This document shows positions 50,356-61,895 of a DNA stretch of 64,000 bases, piece after piece (positions within the stretch are counted from its first letter, which is position 1; every line of letters begins with the position of its first letter). A program made the position numbers and the translations under genes. The notes beneath the pieces were generated by a model. That model made no database searches. It saw only the letters and a program-made list of their open reading frames with translations, and was not told the DNA's origin. Source of the DNA: Flavobacterium tagetis (GTDB taxonomy: Bacteria; Bacteroidota; Bacteroidia; Flavobacteriales; Flavobacteriaceae). The stretch is taken from positions 744,001 to 808,000 of the forward strand of contig NZ_JAERSF010000002.1 of assembly GCF_016735615.1 (NCBI RefSeq), given 5' to 3'.

Positions 50356-52293
50356 ATGAGAAAACTATATATCCTATGTTTAATTTTGAGCGTTACGTTT
50401 AGTTTCGCTCAAAAAACTAACTTAAAGAAAGCTGATGCTTTGTTTAGAAGCTTTTCTTATTCGGATGCTTCCAAAGCTTACGAAGAATGTTTGCAAAACA
50501 TAAAAGATCCATCAGCGCAGACTTTGAAGAATGCAGCAGATTCCTATTATTTTATTTCTGATTCTAGAAATGCACTAAAGTGGTACAGAAAGTTGTATGA
50601 AGTGCAAGGAAATAATTTGACTGATATTTACTATTTGCGTTACATCCAATCCATGAAAGCAGTTATGGATTATGATGAAGCAGATAAAATCACAAAAGAA
50701 TATTTAGATAAAAAAGGTGATAAAGCAGAGATTAACCGATATGTTGCCCAAAAGAAATACATGGATAGCGTAGCAAAGGCAAAACCTCTTTATACCATTA
50801 AAAATCTAGATATAAATACTAGCAAATCAGATTTTGGAGCTACATTTTTTAAAGACAATGTCGTGTTTACATCGGCTCGTGATACCACAAAGTTCAGTGA
50901 GAAATTGTATACTTGGAACAATCAGCCTTTTCTTAATCTGTATATCGCAGAAAGAAATCCCGCAGATGGAAGTTTATTTAACGAAACAGTTTTTCTTCCG
51001 AATGTAATGACCAAATATCACGAAGCTACGGCAAGTTTTGACAGTCAGGGAAAAACGATTTATTATTCAACCAATATTGTAAAGAAAAACAAATTGGTAG
51101 TCGATGAGGCTAGAGTCAATAATTTCCAGATTGTGAAAGGATCTATTGTCAATAATAAATTAGAAAACCCAGAGAAAGTATTCTTTGACAGCGACGATTA
51201 CTCAGTTGGACATCCTTCATTAAGTGAGGACGGACGATTATTGTTCTTCGCTTCAGACATGCCTGGCGGGCAAGGGGAAACTGATCTTTACATGGTAAAA
51301 ATTGCAGCAGATGGTACAATGAGTTCGCCTCAGAATCTCGGACCAAATATTAATACCATTGGTAATGAAGTGTTTCCTTTCTTTCAAAACGGAGTTTTAT
51401 ATTTCTCTTCTGATGGACATTATGGCTGGGGAGATTTGGATGTTTACGAAAGTAAGCTTCAGACAGATGGAACTTTTTCAGTGCCAAAAAATCTTGGAGC
51501 ACCTATTAACAGCAACAAAGACGACTTTTCTTTTATAATTGACAAAACAGATGCTTATGGCTATTTTTCTTCTAACAGAGCAGGAGGAAAAGGAGATGAT
51601 GACATTTATTCTTTTGCAAAAGGAAAACCAGTTTGTAACCAAAGTATTTCTGGAATGGCTATTGATCATAAAACCAAAAAGCCTTTAACAGATGTTACAA
51701 TAATGGCGTACAACTCTTTTAGCGAAGTTTTAGGAGAAACCAAAACAAATTTTGATGGAAAATATGCTATCGAAGTTCCTTGTAACAAAGTAATCAAAAT
51801 GATTGCCGCAAAACCAAATTATAGCAGTGATGACAAAACTGTAGAAACAACAGATCAAAATGGAGGCGAAATAAAGGATGTAAATTTTGAACTAAGCAAT
51901 TACGACGATTTGGTGGTTAAAAAACAAGGAGTAGAAAAAGTAGATGTAAATCCGATTTATTTTGACTACGACAAATATGATATTACGCCAAAAGCAGTAG
52001 AAGAACTAACAAAAGTTGTCTTCATTATGCAGAAATTTCCAAACATCAGAATCAAAATTGAATCTCACACAGATTCACGCGGAAAAGATGCATATAACCT
52101 GAAACTTTCAGACAATAGAGCAAAATCAACACGAGATTATATCCTTTCGCAAGGCATCGATGCTTCTAGAATTGAAAGTGCCATTGGCTACGGAGAAACA
52201 CGATTAATTAATAAATGTAAAAATGGTGTAAAATGTACCGAAGAAGAGCATCTGTTAAATAGACGTTCAGATTTTATCATTATTCAAAAATAA
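50356..52293 (+). CDS. OmpA-family protein with TPR, PD40 and carboxypeptidase-regulatory domains
   Basis: This 645-residue envelope protein has a signal peptide ending FSFAQ. TPR-like helices cover about 20-130 (ADALFRSFSYSDASKAYEECL). A PD40/WD40-like propeller covers about 150-420 (PSLSEDGRLLFFASDMPGGQGE, DDFSFIIDKTDAYGYFSSNR). A carboxypeptidase-regulatory-like domain (about 430-515, ISGMAIDHKTKKPLTDV) and a C-terminal OmpA peptidoglycan-binding domain (about 530-645, IYFDYDKYDITPKA, ESHTDSRGKDAYNLKLSDNRA) follow. The domain order is like PorE and other proteins found beside SprF/adhesin pairs. It probably anchors the adhesin machinery to the cell wall. Confidence 0.93.
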   Translation: MRKLYILCLILSVTFSFAQKTNLKKADALFRSFSYSDASKAYEECLQNIKDPSAQTLKNAADSYYFISDSRNALKWYRKLYEVQGNNLTDIYYLRYIQSMKAVMDYDEADKITKEYLDKKGDKAEINRYVAQKKYMDSVAKAKPLYTIKNLDINTSKSDFGATFFKDNVVFTSARDTTKFSEKLYTWNNQPFLNLYIAERNPADGSLFNETVFLPNVMTKYHEATASFDSQGKTIYYSTNIVKKNKLVVDEARVNNFQIVKGSIVNNKLENPEKVFFDSDDYSVGHPSLSEDGRLLFFASDMPGGQGETDLYMVKIAADGTMSSPQNLGPNINTIGNEVFPFFQNGVLYFSSDGHYGWGDLDVYESKLQTDGTFSVPKNLGAPINSNKDDFSFIIDKTDAYGYFSSNRAGGKGDDDIYSFAKGKPVCNQSISGMAIDHKTKKPLTDVTIMAYNSFSEVLGETKTNFDGKYAIEVPCNKVIKMIAAKPNYSSDDKTVETTDQNGGEIKDVNFELSNYDDLVVKKQGVEKVDVNPIYFDYDKYDITPKAVEELTKVVFIMQKFPNIRIKIESHTDSRGKDAYNLKLSDNRAKSTRDYILSQGIDASRIESAIGYGETRLINKCKNGVKCTEEEHLLNRRSDFIIIQK

Positions 52294-52346
52294 TTTTATA
52301 TTTTCGCTGTAAGATATTGATTTTCAGTTAAAAATATAAAACGTCG

Positions 52347-52371
52347 AAACCATTTGGAAGTTGGTTTTTTT
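52347..52371 (+). terminator. Terminator after the adhesin operon
   Basis: A short stem AAACCA / TGGTTT (52347-52352 with 52362-52367) is followed by Ts, about 55 bp after the OmpA-like stop. It is weak alone but sits before a second hairpin. Confidence 0.5.
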
Positions 52372-52403
52372 AATTCTTTTTTAAGAATAATGGACAAGGA
52401 GAG

Positions 52404-52437
52404 AATCAGACTGCATGAATTTGTAGTCTGATTTTTG
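52404..52437 (+). terminator. Second terminator before ligA
   Basis: A perfect 9-bp stem AATCAGACT / AGTCTGATT with a 12-nt loop and T-run (52404-52437) isolates ligA from the adhesin operon. Confidence 0.75.
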
Positions 52438-52470
52438 ATTTTCTAAAACTTTTATTTTTTCTGCATTTGA

Positions 52471-55208
<2,738 letters not shown>

Positions 55209-55222
<14 letters not shown>

Positions 55223-56120
55223 TGGCGCTTTGATTTGTATGAGCTTTATCTTTATCAAAATAGAAATCGATACGGCCTAAATTAATTCCGTAGCATCCCA
55301 CTTGATTTACCAAGACATCTTTACCAGCTTTATTTTTTACAACTGTAGGTTTATCCAAGAAAGTATGTGTGTGTCCTCCAATAATTAAGTCAATATCCTG
55401 AGTTTGTGCAGCAAATGTCAAATCACTAATTTTTGTAGGCTCATCTTTATATTTGTAGCCTAAATGTGAAAGGCAAATTACTAGATCACATTTTTGTTCT
55501 TGTTTTAAAAGTTTTGTCATATCCTGAGCAACTTCAACAGGATTATTGTAAACAGTTTCTAGATATAATTTTTTATCTACTAGGCCTTGCAGTTCAATTC
55601 CAACACCAAAAACCCCAACTTTAATTCCATTCTTATTAAAGATTTTGTACGGTTTAATATGTCCATCCATAACCGTGTTTTTAAAATCGTAGTTAGAATT
55701 GATGAAGTCAAAAGTTGCATGCGGAAGCTGAGCATATAATCCGTCTAGACCATTGTCAAAATCATGATTTCCAATTGTTGAAGCATCATATTTCATCATG
55801 CTCATCAATTTGAATTCTAATTCTCCACCGTAATAATTGAAATATGGCGTTCCTTGAAAAATGTCTCCGGCATCCAACAAAAGCACATTTGGATTTTCTT
55901 TACGGATAGCTTCAATTAATGTTGCACGACGAGATACACCTCCTTTATTTGGGTTGCGTGGATCATCAGCAGGAAAAGGATCAATGTGGCTATGCACATC
56001 ATTAGTATGTAGAATTGTTAGATGCTTAATATCGTTACTTTCAAAACTGCTCAAAGACAATCCTAAACTTAATAGGGCAGTACTTGCTGCTGTTTTTTCG
56101 ATAAACTCTCTTCTTTTCAT
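55209..56120 (-). CDS. 5'-nucleotidase-type metallophosphatase (N-terminal domain only)
   Basis: This 303-residue protein starts with a twin-arginine-type signal (KRREFIEKTAASTALLSLGL), so it may be exported folded. The calcineurin-like fold has all metal motifs: LHTNDVHSHIDPFP, LLDAGDIFQG, TIGNHDFDNG, LSHLGYK and GGHTHTF. These are the N-terminal half of UshA-like 5'-nucleotidases. The substrate-binding C-terminal half is not in this gene but is encoded by the gene 46 bp upstream. Together they probably hydrolyse extracellular nucleotides or related phosphate esters. Confidence 0.9.
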
Positions 56121-56166
56121 TTTATATATTTTTTGCAGAAATGCTATACTTGTTTTTTTATAAATT

Positions 56167-56946
56167 TTATTCCTCTGTGATTCTGATATTTTTTGGAGCC
56201 ACTACTGTGTCTACTTCTTTAAAATAATCAATTAAGACATCTCTAAGTTTATAGTTTAAATCAAACTTTTGAGTGCTTTTTGCAAAGAAAGTCATGCTGT
56301 CACCACCATTTGCTAAATAGTCATTTGTGGCAACATAATACGTTTTGTTTAGATCAAGCGGTTTGCCTTGGACCATGATATCTTTTGCCTTGTTATCTTT
56401 TGCAATAGTAAATGTCATTCCAGACAAAGGTTGAGGTTTTTTCTCCTTAATAATATAAGCGGCAATTTCTGAGATCTGTTCACCTTTTAATGCCATAACA
56501 ACTAAGCTGTTTTCAAAAGGCATAATTTCGAAAGCCGATCTTGTAGTAACATTTCCTTTAGGAAGAATAGCACGAATTCCACCATGATTTAAAAGGCATA
56601 AATCGATATCTTTCTTTTCGCGAGCGTTAAAAACAATGTTTCCTCTTTGCACGCAAACATCAGCCATTAAGCTTCCGATTCCGGTTTGCCATTTTCCTGT
56701 GCTTTTGTCAAGTGTTTCAGGACAATAAGCCAATACATTATCCAAATCCTTATTAATGTGATCGCGATAAGGTTTAATAAAGTTTTCAATTTCAGTAGTT
56801 TCCCCAGTCTTTTCGGTAACAGGAACTTGTTTTCCTTCAATTTTAGTTAGATTGTAGTTCTTGGTACTACAAGAAGAGATTGAAAAAAGTGTTAAGAATA
56901 TAACAAAAAGTTTTAAAAATCCGTTATACTTTTTTAGTTTTACCAT
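56167..56946 (-). CDS. 5'-nucleotidase C-terminal-domain lipoprotein
   Basis: This 259-residue protein has a lipoprotein signal (FLTLFSISSCSTK, Cys at about residue 27). The mature part matches the 5'-nucleotidase C-terminal domain: GIGSLMADVCV, DLCLLNHGGIRAILPKGNVT, AFEIMPFENSLVVMALKG, YYVATNDYLANGGDSMTFF. That domain holds the nucleobase-binding site but cannot act alone. It is the first gene of a two-gene operon with the metallophosphatase. The split gives one lipid-anchored and one Tat-exported subunit, which presumably associate in the periplasm. Confidence 0.9.
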   Translation of the reverse strand: MVKLKKYNGFLKLFVIFLTLFSISSCSTKNYNLTKIEGKQVPVTEKTGETTEIENFIKPYRDHINKDLDNVLAYCPETLDKSTGKWQTGIGSLMADVCVQRGNIVFNAREKKDIDLCLLNHGGIRAILPKGNVTTRSAFEIMPFENSLVVMALKGEQISEIAAYIIKEKKPQPLSGMTFTIAKDNKAKDIMVQGKPLDLNKTYYVATNDYLANGGDSMTFFAKSTQKFDLNYKLRDVLIDYFKEVDTVVAPKNIRITEE

Positions 56947-56967
56947 TTTAAATGCAACTTAAATAAT

Positions 56968-56975
56968 TAATTTTG
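56968..56975 (+). promoter_or_regulatory. Probable -7 box for the DUF6913-dapA unit
   Basis: TAATTTTG matches TAnnTTTG and lies 18 bp before the ATG at 56994. TTT rather than TTG is found 19 bp upstream (56946-56948). Confidence 0.4.
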
Positions 56976-56993
56976 TAATCTGGTAAAAGTACT

Positions 56994-57506
56994 ATGTTTT
57001 TGAATTATATAAAGGAGTTTTTTGTAAAAAAATCATTAAATGTTAATTTAAATAATGAAAAAAGCGAAGTATTTACTAAAAACGTTCAAACAATTGGTTT
57101 ATTGATAGATGAGAGCACTTTTGAATCTTCAGAAGCATTAATTAAGGAACTAACACTTCATGGAATTGCTTTAGAGAATATAAAAGTTCTTGCATACAGA
57201 GAAAAAATTAAGGAAAAAGACAGCTATGTTCGCCCAACTTTTGGTAAAAAGCACATTAATTGGAATGGCGAAATTACAGAAGATTTTGTGAATGAATTTT
57301 TAGATTCAAAATTTGATCTTTTACTGAGTTATTACGATGTTGAAAATGTTTTTTTGATGTTGTTAACCAGCAAATCAAAAGCTAAATTTAAAGTCGGATT
57401 TTCTGCTGTAGATCAAAACCTGAATCGTTTGATGATTAATACAGGAATAGGAAACTATAAACTGTTCATTTCAGAATTGTTTAGGTATTTAAAAAATATA
57501 AAATAA
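56994..57506 (+). CDS. DUF6913 family protein
   Basis: This 170-residue cytoplasmic protein is of unknown function. The order FLNYIKEFFVKKSLN, IGLLIDESTFESSEALIKEL, FGKKHINWNGEI, FDLLLSYYDVENVFLMLLTSKSKAKFKVGFS and YKLFISELFRYLK matches, from memory, the flavobacterial DUF6913 family that usually precedes dapA. No catalytic motif is visible. It is separated from dapA by 15 bp, so co-transcription is near certain. Confidence 0.8.
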   Translation: MFLNYIKEFFVKKSLNVNLNNEKSEVFTKNVQTIGLLIDESTFESSEALIKELTLHGIALENIKVLAYREKIKEKDSYVRPTFGKKHINWNGEITEDFVNEFLDSKFDLLLSYYDVENVFLMLLTSKSKAKFKVGFSAVDQNLNRLMINTGIGNYKLFISELFRYLKNIK

Positions 57507-57521
57507 ATTATAATTAATAAT

Positions 57522-58403
57522 ATGCAATCATTAATAGGAACAGGTGTTGCGCTTGTAACGCCATTTAAAAAAGATTTTTCAGTTGACATTGAGGCTTTAC
57601 AGCGAATTGTAAACTTCTCTATAGATGGTGGAGTGGAATATCTAGTTGTAATGGGAACAACAGCAGAAAATGCTACCCTTACAGCAGATGAGAAAGAGTT
57701 GGTAATAAAGACTGTAATCGATGTGAATAAAGGAAGATTGCCTCTTGTTTTAGGAGTAGGAGGTAATAATACTATGCAGATTGTTGAAGAGTTAAAAACA
57801 AGAGATTTTTCTGCTTTTGAAGCGATATTATCTGTTTCTCCATATTATAATAAACCAACTCAAGAAGGAATTTATCAGCACTTTAAAGCAATTGCTGAGG
57901 CTTCTCCAGTTCCAGTAATCCTATATAATGTTCCAGGAAGAACAGCAAGTAATATGCTTCCTTCGACAGTGGTGCGTTTGGCTAACGATTTTAAGAATGT
58001 TGTGGCTATTAAAGAAGCAGCAGGAGATATGGCTCAAGCAATGCAAATTATTAAAAATGCGCCAAAAGACTTCTTAGTGATTTCTGGAGATGATATGCTG
58101 GCGTTGCCAATTGTTTTAGCGGGAGGAGCTGGCGTTATTTCTGTAATCGGGCAAGGTTTTCCTAAAGAATTTTCAGAAATGATTCGTTTAGGTTTAAATA
58201 AAAAAGCGGTTGATGCGTTTAAAACACATTATTTCTTGTCAGACAGTATTGATATGATTTTTGAACAAGGAAATCCAGCTGGAATTAAACAAATCTTCCA
58301 AGCACTTGGAATTGCTGAAAACACGGTTCGATTACCATTAGTTTCTGTTGATGAATCTCTAGCAACAAGACTTAATGAGTTTGTAAAAAACAGCATTAAA
58401 TAA
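57522..58403 (+). CDS. dapA: 4-hydroxy-tetrahydrodipicolinate synthase
   Basis: DapA condenses pyruvate with aspartate semialdehyde at the first committed step to lysine and diaminopimelate for peptidoglycan. The 293-residue TIM barrel has [50 protein letters not shown] with the catalytic Tyr, and [13 protein letters not shown] with the Schiff-base Lys. It is the second gene after DUF6913. Confidence 0.98.
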   Translation: MQSLIGTGVALVTPFKKDFSVDIEALQRIVNFSIDGGVEYLVVMGTTAENATLTADEKELVIKTVIDVNKGRLPLVLGVGGNNTMQIVEELKTRDFSAFEAILSVSPYYNKPTQEGIYQHFKAIAEASPVPVILYNVPGRTASNMLPSTVVRLANDFKNVVAIKEAAGDMAQAMQIIKNAPKDFLVISGDDMLALPIVLAGGAGVISVIGQGFPKEFSEMIRLGLNKKAVDAFKTHYFLSDSIDMIFEQGNPAGIKQIFQALGIAENTVRLPLVSVDESLATRLNEFVKNSIK

Positions 58404-58443
58404 TTGTTAAAGTGTTAGTATTTTAAGATACTAAAAAATTATT

Positions 58444-58473
58444 TTGCAGTAGCTAAATTAATAACTAAATTTG
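58444..58473 (+). promoter_or_regulatory. Promoter of the bamD cluster
   Basis: TTG (58444-58446), a 19-bp spacer and TAAATTTG (58466-58473) match the flavobacterial consensus exactly. A CACCGA/TCGGTG hairpin (58475-58490) sits at the predicted start of the transcript. Confidence 0.75.
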
Positions 58474-58540
58474 CCACCGAAACTTCGGTGCGATTTCACT
58501 TTGGCATAATTGTCTGAGAGATTGTAATAACAGTAAGAAA

Positions 58541-59335
58541 ATGAAAAAAACACTATTGCTTTTAATTGTTGTAACTCTTTTTTATTCTTGTGGAGAATAT
58601 CAAAAAGCGTTGAAAAATGAAGATGTTGCAGCAAAATTTGAAATGGCAACAAAAATGTATGATGCTGGTAAATACACAAAAGCGATCCGTCTTTTTGAGC
58701 AATTAGCCACTTCTTACCGAGGAAAACCTCAGGCAGAAAAGCTGTTTTACATGTTTTCGCAATCGTATTACAAAACAAAACAATATTATCTAGCTGGTTA
58801 TCAGTTTGAAGCTTTTGTTTCGGGATATCCACGAAGTGAGAAAGTGCAAGAAGCTGCTTTTTTAGGAGCTTACAGTTATTCTAAATTGTCACCAGTTTAT
58901 AGTTTAGATCAGGCAGATACAGTAAAAGCAATAGAAAAATTGCAAACATTCATGGATAATTATCCAAACTCTGAATATATGGCTCAAGCTAATGAGGCTG
59001 TACAGAAGCTAAACGGTAAATTAGAGAAAAAAGCATATGAAAATGCTAAAGGATATAATACAATTTCAGATTATAAATCGGCTTTAATTGCTTTTGATAA
59101 TTTTATCGCTGATTTTCCTGGAACGCCTTTAAAAGAAGATGCATTGTTTTATAAATATGATTCAGCATACCAATTGGCAATTAATAGTGTTCCTTCAAAA
59201 ATGGAAGAGCGTTTACACGTTGCGCAAACGGCTTATGCTAACTTGATGAAGTTTAAAAGCGATACAAAATACAAAGAAAAGGCAGACGAAATGAATGCCA
59301 GAGTTGAAACAGATTTACAAAAATTTACTAAATAA
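58541..59335 (+). CDS. bamD: Outer membrane assembly lipoprotein BamD
   Basis: BamD is the essential TPR lipoprotein of the BAM complex, which inserts beta-barrels into the outer membrane. The 264-residue protein has a lipoprotein signal (LFYSCGEYQ, Cys at about residue 17). Five TPR-like repeats follow: AAKFEMATKMYDAGKYTKAIRLFEQL, KLFYMFSQSYYKTKQYYLAGYQFEAFV, AAFLGAYSYSKLSPVY, AIEKLQTFMDNYPNSEY and DYKSALIAFDNFIADFPG. It has a consensus promoter and leads the rpoZ-coaBC-DUF4835-recN cluster. Confidence 0.94.
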   Translation: MKKTLLLLIVVTLFYSCGEYQKALKNEDVAAKFEMATKMYDAGKYTKAIRLFEQLATSYRGKPQAEKLFYMFSQSYYKTKQYYLAGYQFEAFVSGYPRSEKVQEAAFLGAYSYSKLSPVYSLDQADTVKAIEKLQTFMDNYPNSEYMAQANEAVQKLNGKLEKKAYENAKGYNTISDYKSALIAFDNFIADFPGTPLKEDALFYKYDSAYQLAINSVPSKMEERLHVAQTAYANLMKFKSDTKYKEKADEMNARVETDLQKFTK

Positions 59336-59344
59336 AATAAAGTC

Positions 59345-59662
59345 ATGGATTTAAAAAAGACGAATGCTCCTGTAAACACAATAACTTACAATAAAACAGT
59401 TATTGAAGAGCCAACAGGAAATGTGTATGAGGCAATTACCATTATGGCTAAAAGAGCAAATCAAATTAATTCAGAGATTAAAAAAGAATTGACTGAAAAA
59501 TTAGAAGAGTTTGCTACTTACAATGATAGTCTAGAGGAAGTTTTTGAAAATAAAGAACAAATTGAAGTTTCTAAATTTTACGAAAAATTACCAAAACCAC
59601 ACGCTTTAGCTGTTCAAGAATGGTTAGACGGTAAAACTTACCACAGAAGTTCAAACAAATAA
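59345..59662 (+). CDS. rpoZ: RNA polymerase omega subunit (Bacteroidota type)
   Basis: This 105-residue protein occupies the usual rpoZ position between bamD and coaBC in Bacteroidota. The core YEAITIMAKRANQINSEIKKELTEKLEEF is the omega helix pair that clasps the beta' subunit. The C-terminal KFYEKLPKPHALAVQEWLDGKTY is typical of this phylum's version. Similarity to E. coli omega is limited, so the call relies on this helix motif and gene order. Confidence 0.85.
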   Translation: MDLKKTNAPVNTITYNKTVIEEPTGNVYEAITIMAKRANQINSEIKKELTEKLEEFATYNDSLEEVFENKEQIEVSKFYEKLPKPHALAVQEWLDGKTYHRSSNK

Positions 59663-59669
59663 TAGTACA

Positions 59670-60884
59670 ATGTCAGTTTTAAACGGGAAAAAGATTTTAC
59701 TGGGTGTTTCTGGTGGAATCGCAGCCTATAAAACAGCCACTTTAGTACGACTTTTTATAAAAGCAGGTGCACATGTCCAAGTGATCATGACACCTGCTTC
59801 TAAGGATTTTGTAACCCCACTTACATTATCTACTTTATCAAAAAATCCAGTACATTCAAGTTTCTTTAATCAGGATGATGAAGACGAGGTTTGGAACAAT
59901 CACGTGGAATTGGCTCTTTGGGCAGATTTTATGCTGATTGCGCCTGCTACTGCCAATACTTTATCTAAAATGGCTACAGGAAACTGTGATAATCTTTTAA
60001 TTGCGGCCTATTTATCGGCAAAATGTCCAGTTTATTTTGCGCCTGCAATGGATTTGGATATGTACAAACATCCTTCAACTTTATCGAGCTTTGTTGCTTT
60101 AAAACAGTACGGGAACATTATGATTCCTGCTGAAAGTGGAGAATTGGCTAGTGGTTTGTCTGGAGAAGGCCGAATGGCAGAACCTGAAAACATTGTAGCT
60201 TTTCTAGAAGCCGATTTAGAAAGTAAATTGCCACTAAAAGGGAAAAAAATACTAGTTACAGCTGGTCCAACATACGAAGCGATAGACCCTGTGCGTTTTA
60301 TTGGCAATCATTCTTCTGGTAAAATGGGGTTTGATATAGCTAATGAAGCAGCAAGCTTAGGAGCAGAAGTGTTTTTGATCGCAGGTCCAACTCATTTGAA
60401 AGCTAAAAACAGTCTCATTAAAGTGATTGATGTTGTTTCGGCTCAAGAAATGTACGATGCTTGTCATTTACATTTTAATGAAGTTGATGCGACAATTGCT
60501 GCGGCCGCAGTTGCAGATTACAGACCGAAATTTGTTGCAGATCAGAAAATTAAGAAAAATACAGACGAATTTTCGATAGAACTAGAAAAGACAAAAGATA
60601 TACTATCTTCTTTGGGTGCTATCAAAAAAAATCAGTTTTTAATCGGATTTGCATTAGAGACTGAAAATGAAATTGAAAATGCTAAGTTGAAAATTCAGAA
60701 AAAAAACTTAGATTTGATTGTTCTAAATTCCTTACAAGATAAAGGTGCCGGTTTTAAAAAAGAAACCAATAAAGTGACGTTTATTGATAAAAATTTTGAA
60801 ATAGAACCAATGGAATTGAAATCAAAAGAATCTGTTGCGGCTGATATTTTGAATAAAGTTATTCTGCATTTTTCAAAATCATAA
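59670..60884 (+). CDS. coaBC: Bifunctional phosphopantothenoylcysteine decarboxylase/synthase
   Basis: CoaBC makes 4'-phosphopantetheine for coenzyme A in the cytoplasm. The 404-residue protein has the CoaC flavin domain (GVSGGIAAYKTATLVRLF, MTPASKDFVTPLTL, IAPATANTLSKMATGNCDNLL, APAMDLDMY). From about residue 188 comes the CoaB domain (GKKILVTAGPTYEAIDPVRFIGNHSSGKMG, AAAVADYRPK, KTKDILSSLG, IGFALETEN). It starts 7 bp after rpoZ. Confidence 0.97.
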   Translation: MSVLNGKKILLGVSGGIAAYKTATLVRLFIKAGAHVQVIMTPASKDFVTPLTLSTLSKNPVHSSFFNQDDEDEVWNNHVELALWADFMLIAPATANTLSKMATGNCDNLLIAAYLSAKCPVYFAPAMDLDMYKHPSTLSSFVALKQYGNIMIPAESGELASGLSGEGRMAEPENIVAFLEADLESKLPLKGKKILVTAGPTYEAIDPVRFIGNHSSGKMGFDIANEAASLGAEVFLIAGPTHLKAKNSLIKVIDVVSAQEMYDACHLHFNEVDATIAAAAVADYRPKFVADQKIKKNTDEFSIELEKTKDILSSLGAIKKNQFLIGFALETENEIENAKLKIQKKNLDLIVLNSLQDKGAGFKKETNKVTFIDKNFEIEPMELKSKESVAADILNKVILHFSKS

Positions 60885-60953
60885 ATTTAAAATATACGCC
60901 AGAAGCATAATTGGGAAGACCTTTATGTTTGTAAAATTAAATATTAGACGATT

Positions 60954-61838
60954 ATGAATAAGATAGTTACGCTATTAGTATTTTTAAGCTTTGGTTTTGT
61001 ACAAGCTCAACAGCTAAACTGTACAGTTACTATTAATACAGAACGTCTAACCAATCCTAATAATCAGGTTTTTAAAACACTTCAAACTTCTCTGGCTGAG
61101 TTTGTCAATAAAACAGATTGGACAGGTTCTGTTTTAAAGCAAAACGAGAGAATAAACTGTTCAATGTATATTACTTTGTCTTCCAACAGTTCTGATCAAT
61201 TTACTGGAACAATTCAAGTTCAGTCTTCAAGATTGATTTTTAATTCTACGTATTCTTCTCCAGTTTTAAATTATAACGATAAAGATTTTAATTTTAGATA
61301 TACAGAATACGAGCCATTGTTATTTAATCCAAGTACTTACGACTCAAATCTAGTTTCTGTTATATCTTTTTACTGTTATGTAATTTTAGGAATGGATGCT
61401 GATACCTTTCAAATGGGTGCAGGAAATCCATATCTTCAAACTGCACAAAATATTGCCAATGTGGCACAGCAAGGGGGTTTTAAAGGTTGGAACCAATCTG
61501 ACGGACTTCAGAATCGTTATTATTTAATTAATGACATGATTGCGCCAACATATAGCGATTTGCGTCAGACTACCTATGCTTATCATACTGGATTAGATGC
61601 AATGACTTTGGATCAAAAAGCAGCAAAAGAAAAAATTAAAAACGCAATATTGCTTATCGGGAAATTAAATTCAGTTAAGCCAAATGCTTTTATAACACGA
61701 GTTTTCTTTGACGCAAAATCAGACGAAATTGTTTCGATTTTTTCTGGAGGTCCAAGTATTCCAATTACAGATTTAACGGATGTTTTGAATAAAGTTTCGC
61801 CGTTAAACTCTACAAAATGGTCACAGATTAAATATTAA
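60954..61838 (+). CDS. Secreted DUF4835 family protein
   Basis: This 294-residue protein has a signal peptide ending GFVQAQ. The mature part matches DUF4835: QLNCTVTINTERL, TSLAEFVNKTDW, NCSMYITLS, SSRLIFNSTYSSPVLNYNDKDF, FYCYVILGMDADTF, and QSDGLQNRYYLINDMIAPTY. The family is nearly always next to coaBC and recN in Bacteroidota. I recall it being linked to type IX secretion (PorD) in some annotations but cannot confirm that here. Confidence 0.88.
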   Translation: MNKIVTLLVFLSFGFVQAQQLNCTVTINTERLTNPNNQVFKTLQTSLAEFVNKTDWTGSVLKQNERINCSMYITLSSNSSDQFTGTIQVQSSRLIFNSTYSSPVLNYNDKDFNFRYTEYEPLLFNPSTYDSNLVSVISFYCYVILGMDADTFQMGAGNPYLQTAQNIANVAQQGGFKGWNQSDGLQNRYYLINDMIAPTYSDLRQTTYAYHTGLDAMTLDQKAAKEKIKNAILLIGKLNSVKPNAFITRVFFDAKSDEIVSIFSGGPSIPITDLTDVLNKVSPLNSTKWSQIKY

Positions 61839-61895
61839 TCTTGTTTTTCATTTTTTATCTTCGTTAACTTTTATTTTTTTTTACAAAACCGCCCT

